NCBI RefSeq assembly: GCF_040054535.1
Contig: NC_090780.1
Location: 10,692,501-10,756,500, forward strand
DNA from: Antennarius striatus
Taxonomy: Eukaryota; Chordata; Actinopteri; Lophiiformes; Antennariidae
Length of the DNA: 64,000 nt
Reading direction: 5' to 3'
A model generated the notes under the pieces. That model did not search any database, was not told the DNA's origin, and was given only the letters and a program-made list of their open reading frames with translations. Positions 11,862 through 64,000 of this stretch are shown one piece after another. Position numbers and translations under genes: made by a program. Numbering within the stretch: position 1 is the first letter of the stretch; each line of letters opens with the position of its first letter.

Positions 11862-13645
11862 AGTATGAGTATGAGTATGAGCATTAGCATCTGCATACCT
11901 GAAAGTACAATTGACAAGTGAGTGTGAATCATGGTGTTTATGGGAATAGTGCCATCAAGCTACACATACCTAAAATGCATAGCATATAAAACACTCAGAA
12001 TATTTCTGTGAACATAATTAGTGCCTCTTTGCAGTTGATCTTCCACATTAGTGCTTTTAAAAAATTAAGGGCTGAACATTAACAGATTATGTGTAAAGTG
12101 CCTTCAGCTGTTCTTCGTCTGTCTGGATGCTGCACAGTACACATTCTTAGAACATAATGTTAAGTATTTTTTGAGGCCACTGTTGATTTTGCACAATAGA
12201 TGTCATTCCATATGTAAATACATTTTTATGTATTATATGTAAAGTTGTTTTTTTTTAAATTGATGAAAGAAGCCATGACATGATTTCTTTTAAAGTGAAT
12301 GACTGAAAATGTGTTTTGTTTCCATCATTTCCTACACATGAAATGACTGGAAGAGTCACTTGCTCTGTCTTTTAATTGCACATGCTCTCATTTACAAATT
12401 TTTATGTTTTGAGAACTCAGGGTTCAGAGGAAACAAAATTAAATCAAGTGATATTTTTAGAGAAAAAAAAACTTTCCTGAATTGTTGTGTTCTTAAAAGT
12501 TTTTATCAGTTATGTAAACACTTGCAACTTTTTTAATGTGATTTTTAAGGGTGACTGCACTGAAGTCTGTTACAATTGTGCTGTGAATATTCACAACTGT
12601 TCCACACAGACAGACAGGTTCACAATGTCACTTTAACTGTGATGTTTGAGAGGTTTTTTTGGACTGGTCCATGTTTTGGTGATCGTCCTGAACATCTAAA
12701 TCTCAGCAGAGCCACAGGCAGCGGGGTTTGGTAACAACACAACGTTGGCATATTTGCCCTCATTAGGAGACGACAAAAGTTTTGTCCAAACCTATTTTTC
12801 TCACATTACCTTTTAGGTTTCACAGTGTTGAAAATGCAAATAATCATTTTGTGCTGAGGGTTACCTGAACAGTGTGATGTCACTTCATACCAGCCTTAAA
12901 CCAAATCAACCAAAAGTGATGTGAGAGTGTGAAAAGCCCACAGGTCAAGTAGTCTGTTGCTCAGGAAATGCAGACAAAAGTAGAAATCCTGCAGGACTGT
13001 CACATTGTCATGCATAAATTTGACTTATGGTGTTTATTACAATCCAGTAGTAGTTCTAGTAGTAACAGTAAGAGCTGATCAAAACAAGAGTCGGTTGGAT
13101 GGTATTTTAACGCATGTTATGTTTAGTATAAAGACAGGCAACGGGAAATTGGTTCATCACTATACTCATTAATGTTTATGAAAATAAGATATATTTTTAA
13201 TTGGCTTTGTGAGTTATTGTAAGTAGATCTTTTATTTGGACAGTGTCAATCCAGCTGTGAAACCCTGCTACCAACGTTTTGCTAAACTACATCTCGAACT
13301 GGCTGCTGATGGCAGCTTGATGTTCACCAGACAGCGTGGAAGTGATATGTTTTTATCTAAAATGCAGCACGAAAGCAAAATGCGCATTCGTGGAATCATA
13401 GACTCTTCCTTTATATAGACTGAAAGGTCAAAGGTCATGTGTTTGTCCACAGCCAGAAGTTCTCCACCTAATGCCATAGATGAGTATAGAAATGATGAAT
13501 ATTCCTATTTGAAAATTTATCTTAAGTTGGCCATCTTAAGTTAAGACTTAAGTTATTGAAGTCTACTTAAGATATCTGGCTCCACATTTCTAGAGGAGCA
13601 ACCAGAAATATTCTGTGAAATGAATAAATAACTGAACAATAAGTG
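11473..13645 (+). other. EDEM1 3' UTR with AATAAA at 13623
   Basis: After the stop there is AT-rich sequence with no other gene. The first good AATAAA toward the next gene is at 13623-13628, implying a 3' UTR of about 2.2 kb. EDEM1 also has a long 3' UTR in human. Earlier cleavage cannot be excluded. Confidence 0.45.
11766..11886. repeat. (GT)n microsatellite followed by GAGTAT hexamers
   Basis: A GT run interrupted once by ATAAG ends at 11858 and passes directly into four imperfect TATGAG units. It lies in the presumed EDEM1 3' UTR, so it would be transcribed. Confidence 0.97.
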
Positions 13646-13789
13646 CTGTGTCAGTTTTTATTTGTGAAAAATAGAAAGCTACTCACTTTCCTACAGAAGC
13701 TTTAATAAGTTACATGAAGGTTTATAATCATAGATTTCTGTTCAGGACTTATAAACCTGTAGATTCACTTTTAGACAAAGATTTCAACT

Positions 13790-14532
13790 AGACATATATC
13801 TAAAACTTTTATTAATCCACATGGTGTCTCCACGCTCCATGAACTATGAAAGATAGAAAACATTTTAAGTATATACACTGGCCCTTTTCTAATGCTTGCC
13901 CTTAAATTAAGTTTGTTAAAGGTTTGAATTATGTTTCTGTGCTTAAGCCATTTCTAATGAGAAACTTGTAACGCAAGTTGAGATGCATCTGTAGTTGGTT
14001 AGAGACCTATAGCTTTGAATCTTACCTCCATTCTAGCCATTTATCAAAGCATCCAGTTGATGCCTGACGTTCACATTAATGCTTGTCATTAGAAATGGCT
14101 TCATGCTGACAGAAACCTTCGGTATCTTAGCTACATATTGCATCTCTTCCAAGGCGGCTTCAATAGTGAGCTCCACTAAAATTCAACTGATTTGACATCT
14201 AAACAGGATTTTTTGACTGAAGAGTCTTCTGATTTCAGTTTACTCAAATTCTTTGGTTAAATTTTAAAAGTTTTCTTTTGAACAAAGATATTTTCATTTC
14301 TATATTTTTCACATTCGTCAGTTTGAGTACTAGTGTTGGAGGGAACAATTTAATCTTCATTTGGTCGTCAGTTTGAATTTGGGAGATGCTGTGGATTGTG
14401 ACAGGGCTACATCACCCTGCGGGACAAAAAGTCACACTGATTAATATGTTGGTCCAAAACATTGAATTTTGAATCATGATTTCAACACTCTGTAAATGTC
14501 ACGCGCCTTCTCTGGGTGTCTCAGCATGACTC
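13790..14532 (-). other. GNAT1 3' UTR
   Basis: On the minus strand the sequence after the GNAT1 stop runs to an AATAAA at 13813-13808. There is no coding signal. If both poly(A) signals are used, the EDEM1 and GNAT1 transcripts converge with only about 150-180 bases between their ends. Confidence 0.45.
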
Positions 14533-17168
<2,636 letters not shown>

Positions 17169-17560
17169 CCTACTTTTCCTGGCTTAGGGCCCCCTCTGCT
17201 TAAAAAGCCACTGGCAGGAAAAATGGAAGTAGGTCCTTTGTGATCGCTTACTTCCCAACCGATGATGGTAACTGTGCAGCTGATGTGTCAACTGCCTGCT
17301 GCAAACAGTGGACAATGTTTGAGTAGTTCCTCACTTAGGAGAGGATTTTGGGCAACCTCTGCCCACCTGACCATAGAAGACCAATCAAGTGCAAGGACAG
17401 GGATGTTTAAGGGTCGAGGAGAGGGGTGAGGAGGGGCAGACATACTATACATCAGTGTAGGAGTGAACAAACCTTCAGGGGGACTTTGCTGTCCTCAGCG
17501 GAAGATGAACATCGGCTCAAGTGCTTATCTCCCTACGCTGTTATTGGTTGCCATCAAAAG
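17169..17560 (-). promoter_or_regulatory. GNAT1 upstream region with a candidate NRL/MARE site
   Basis: The promoter should lie here because the gene reads leftward from 17168. At 17487-17500 the + strand reads TGCTGTCCTCAGCG, which is 11 of 14 bases of the CRE-type MARE (TGCTGACGTCAGCA) bound by large Maf factors such as NRL, the rod regulator. An AAAATCC, one mismatch from a CRX site, is at about 17344-17350 on the minus strand. No convincing TATA box is seen. All of this is motif-level inference. Confidence 0.3.
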
Positions 17561-18423
17561 AGAGGCATGTGATGTGAAATAACTCCGTTCTGAATATCAA
17601 TAGCTTGATATGAAGTTTGCCAACCTGTTGTCACATGAGGGCAGAAGTAGAAATGAAACCATGTATTTCAGTAAATATGGTCTCTAGTCTTCCAGTCCTT
17701 TTTACAGAGACAACACAACATAAAACCATCACACCAAATATAGCCTGTGAACTAAATAAGCAGACTCCCCCAAATAAATAAAGAAATAAAAATAGAAAGA
17801 CAAACAACAGCAATATCAAAAACACATGGCAGAAGATATACTGACATTTCTTACAGGATACACGCAAACTAGATGTGCTCTGAAGTGCTTAAAGAGCTTT
17901 GTGGTCTCACCTGAGAGATCTTATTGACCTCAATCTGAAGATGGTTGAGGATCTTAATCTACTCACTTTCAATTATTTATACTGCATGCATGTTTACTTC
18001 ATTATAGTGTTTGGTGTGTTTGTGTATATGTGAGAAAACATTGCACTGCATTTCCCCATAGTAACCTGCTGTTTTCCCTGTGTTGTGAACTTTTATTTTA
18101 AAAACGAGCTGAAAATAAAGTTGATTATTACCACTTACTGTCCTCTTTCAATGGAGCTTAAACTCCTGAGTAACTAAAGCCAATGGAAATATTGTAGTGT
18201 TGTTATTCTTGTGCCTTTTACTCCACAGCTGTAGTTCCTCATTACTTTACATATATATAGACATAAACTACTAAAATATGCTGAATTAAACATTAAGCAA
18301 TTAAAAGAAAATTCTCTTGTAACTGAGTATTACACTCTTGTAGCGGTACACATTACTCAAAGAAAAAAAAAAGCTCATTAATGGCAAAGAGAACAGAACC
18401 TATATTATTATAAAATATAGAGC
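17561..18423. other. Intergenic DNA between GNAT1 and the SEMA3F 3' end
   Basis: This is AT-rich sequence with no supported gene. The segment ending GAAAATAAAGTTGATTATT (about 18105-18128) resembles the tail of a retroelement, but too little is preserved to name it. Confidence 0.5.
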
Positions 18424-18658
18424 TTTATTTAATTAGTCAGCAACATGTATGAGGAAGAAAAAAGATAGTTTTGTCCAAGTCATTACAATAACATCAACTG
18501 TGCATTATATCATATATTACCTTAATCACCACCCAGCCAACCAGAGAAAATAAAATAGATGCACATGTTTGAATATATGCAATTTTGTTTTTAGAACAAG
18601 AGATAGAAATAATAGATACACACACATACACACACACATACACAAAGAGTGAGTGAGT

Positions 18659-18752
<94 letters not shown>

Positions 18753-20495
18753 TTTCAAATGACAATCTGATCTTTCTGTACTTTCATTTCCCTGCAGAAA
18801 CAGTTTGAAGCACATCTTTCTTGCAACGAGAGGATTTCCATATTCCTACAACAAGGAAGACATTCACTGACAGCCACAGTAACATAACATTTGAGACAAA
18901 TACCATTTACGTACACTGTACATGCCATGCACGATGAAGTCACCTTTTTAAAGATTTTGGTACATTTCTCTCCAGGTTTTGCCGTGATCAGCTTGTTAGT
19001 GGTTTCTCAGTTTATCTATTAAGTGGAAGTAGCTCAGTACCAACATTTTTAGCAATGTGTGAAGTCTGTGGCATGTATGATAGCGGGATGGCACTGCACC
19101 AGACTGATTAATGAAGCAGCCATCAAAGTCTGTCAAGCAGCTTGTAGATTAGTCGAGCACCACTCAAATGAGTCCTATCCTAATCACTGAAAGTCAGTGC
19201 ATTTCACACTGTGATTCAAAAGAACTGCAATTTTTGTAAATGACTAATAACCACCTAATGAAACCAAAGTTAGCTGCTAACTGGTAGTTATGTAAATGTT
19301 TCCTGGAGCTGATGAAAACATTTGCGCATACGTGATGCACAAATGTTACATATGATGCGTCGTTGCTCTGCTCATAACGAATACTGTAGTGCTGATGCCA
19401 CAGACAATGAATTATTTTCTGATTAGCACAATAACCATCTTGGCAACAGAAGGTGCTTTGTCTCTAATATTCCTCTAATATATATATATATTTTTTTTCT
19501 ATCAAAAACTGTTACACATAGAGCACATTTAGCTGCCTGTTGGAATTTCTTCTCAATAGAGAAAAGAGAAGGCAATGTTTTATTTTCAGCTTTTGTGTCA
19601 TCCAGAAACCCTTTCATTCCGAAAAACAGCTTATCACAAAGGTCACGATTGTTATGATACAACATTAGATGTCATATTCACATATGAACAAAAACAAACC
19701 CTCGGCACAGACTGATTTTGGAAGAATTTTCGGCAGGTGATGCAACGATGTTGCTTGAGGCCTGGATAGACCACAGCTTAGGAGGAGAAGTCTGAGCTGC
19801 CCGTAAGGGCCTCTTATTAACATGTGACTGCATGGGGATGACATTTAGCCACAGCTGCAGTCTGTGAGCATTTCTTTTTATCCCTGTTGAAAAAAATCCC
19901 GTCATCATTCTATCAACAGCTTCCAGTAAAAAAAAAAAAAGTCTGTTATGCATCACAGAGTTCTGGTGGACAAGTTGAGAAATTCACTGAACCAGCGACT
20001 TGACTTCCAGCTTAGACACTGAATACTGCCTGCAGTCAATGTGATCCAACGTGGCCGCCTTCAACAGTTTGTGAATAAATGTTCTTCGGCTTCAGTCCAT
20101 GCATGGATCCTCTCAATGTCCTGGCTTGTTGTTTCTCAAAAACACCAAACATAAAGATATTTTCAACATAATAACACATCGTAATAAACAATAACACTAA
20201 CAATAATATTATAATAACAACAATATTTGCACAGATTTAGCTATTCACAGAAAACATGTTATCTAGATAGGTACAAAGAATTACTTTTTACAACCTACAA
20301 TAAATATTGTGTATTTTCCCCAACAGTTACATGGAAACTGTTTGATGCTGTTTCTCTTGCTTGTGGTTTCCCTCTTGTTCGTTATGATAATTTGATTTTT
20401 CCCAAAAGTGGAGGGTTGCAGTGTGTATGAGGTGGTGTGAAAAGGCAGACTCGGGAAGAGGGTGTTTGAGTATGACAGGACATAAATCCAGCTTC
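18424..20495 (-). other. SEMA3F 3' UTR (inferred)
   Basis: On the minus strand, AATAAA signals follow the SEMA3F stop at 19584-19579 and 18429-18424. These give 3' UTRs of about 0.9 or 2.1 kb. The longer form would include the GA microsatellite. No other coding signal is visible in the stretch. Confidence 0.4.
18620..18750. repeat. Compound (CA)n-(GAGT)n-(GA)n microsatellite
   Basis: Short CA runs with TA interruptions pass into GAGT tetramers and then into an uninterrupted (GA)n of about 88 bases ending at 18750. Leu/Ser repeat ORFs on the minus strand are artefacts of this tract. Confidence 0.97.
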
Positions 20496-63723
<43,228 letters not shown>

Positions 63724-64000
63724 TGTTCCTCTGTTTGTTAACAGAGGAGGAGAGTTGAGGAGCTGAGGGACAGAAGACGCATGAGCATCAGACAGCAAGC
63801 CTGCACTTACTCGTTCCAAAAGTGCAGCTGCAGGTTTTTATCACTGGGTTGCAATAACAAACCTACATTATTACAGTCACATTGTGGAGTTTTACAACTT
63901 TGTTCTACTGAAAATCATTAAAAAAAAACATCAAGGCCCCATCAGATCAACTTATTGGTGTGTAAGAAACACCCAGTAACTTAAACCATAAGAAACTCTG
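63724..64000 (-). other. SEMA3F 5' UTR and upstream intron
   Basis: On the minus strand, CTTCTGTCCCTCAG ends at 63763, a good acceptor just before the start codon. The 5' UTR in this exon is then about 39 bases (63762-63724), with further non-coding exons and the promoter beyond the window. Nothing else is recognised here. Confidence 0.5.

Noticed and set aside
63763..63810. 48-base intron in the SEMA3F 5' UTR (GTAAGT to CAG)
   Set aside because: It is shorter than the usual minimum for vertebrate introns. The acceptor is more likely used with a donor outside the window.

Overview
The window is vertebrate nuclear DNA, most likely from a ray-finned fish (probably a percomorph). The evidence is four intron-rich genes with GT-AG introns and vertebrate protein sequences, very long (CA)n/(TG)n microsatellites, and fish-style transposon debris: a tRNA-derived SINE, LINE 3' tails ending in TATC or TTCTGA repeats, Tigger-like MITEs and a 5'-truncated LINE. 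There are no bacterial genes, CRISPR arrays or operons. I reconstructed every exon by reading splice sites and checking reading phase. The three complete genes sum to whole codons: 639, 350 and 789 residues.

Layout from left to right. (1) 1-3930, + strand: the 3' part of an ARL8-type small GTPase gene (lysosomal Arf-like, ARL8B by sequence); exon 1 lies upstream of the window. (2) 4100-13645, + strand: complete EDEM1, a GH47 mannosidase-like ER quality-control protein, in 12 coding exons with UPR-type promoter motifs. Introns 2 and 3 hold a SINE, MITEs and a TATG/TA microsatellite. (3) 13790-17168, - strand: complete GNAT1 (rod transducin alpha) in the classic 8 coding exons, converging tail-to-tail on EDEM1. 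(4) 18424-63723, - strand: complete coding sequence of SEMA3F, a secreted class 3 semaphorin, in 18 coding exons. Its first intron alone is 23.1 kb and fills the right third of the window with microsatellites, one dated LINE insertion and otherwise unrecognised DNA.

The genes do not form one pathway. ARL8 moves lysosomes, EDEM1 works in ER-associated degradation, GNAT1 in rod phototransduction and SEMA3F in axon and vessel guidance. Their order is informative. In human, ARL8B-EDEM1 (3p26) and SEMA3F-GNAT1 (3p21.3) are two separate neighbour pairs, whereas here they are contiguous. I found no undescribed gene system. The less ordinary signals are a head-to-head pair of transposon ends, a repeat folding into two perfect hairpins with nuclear-receptor half-sites, microsatellites pressed against splice acceptors, LINE tails beside a weak splice donor, and an in-frame 87-base SEMA3F exon at the position of the human alternative exon.
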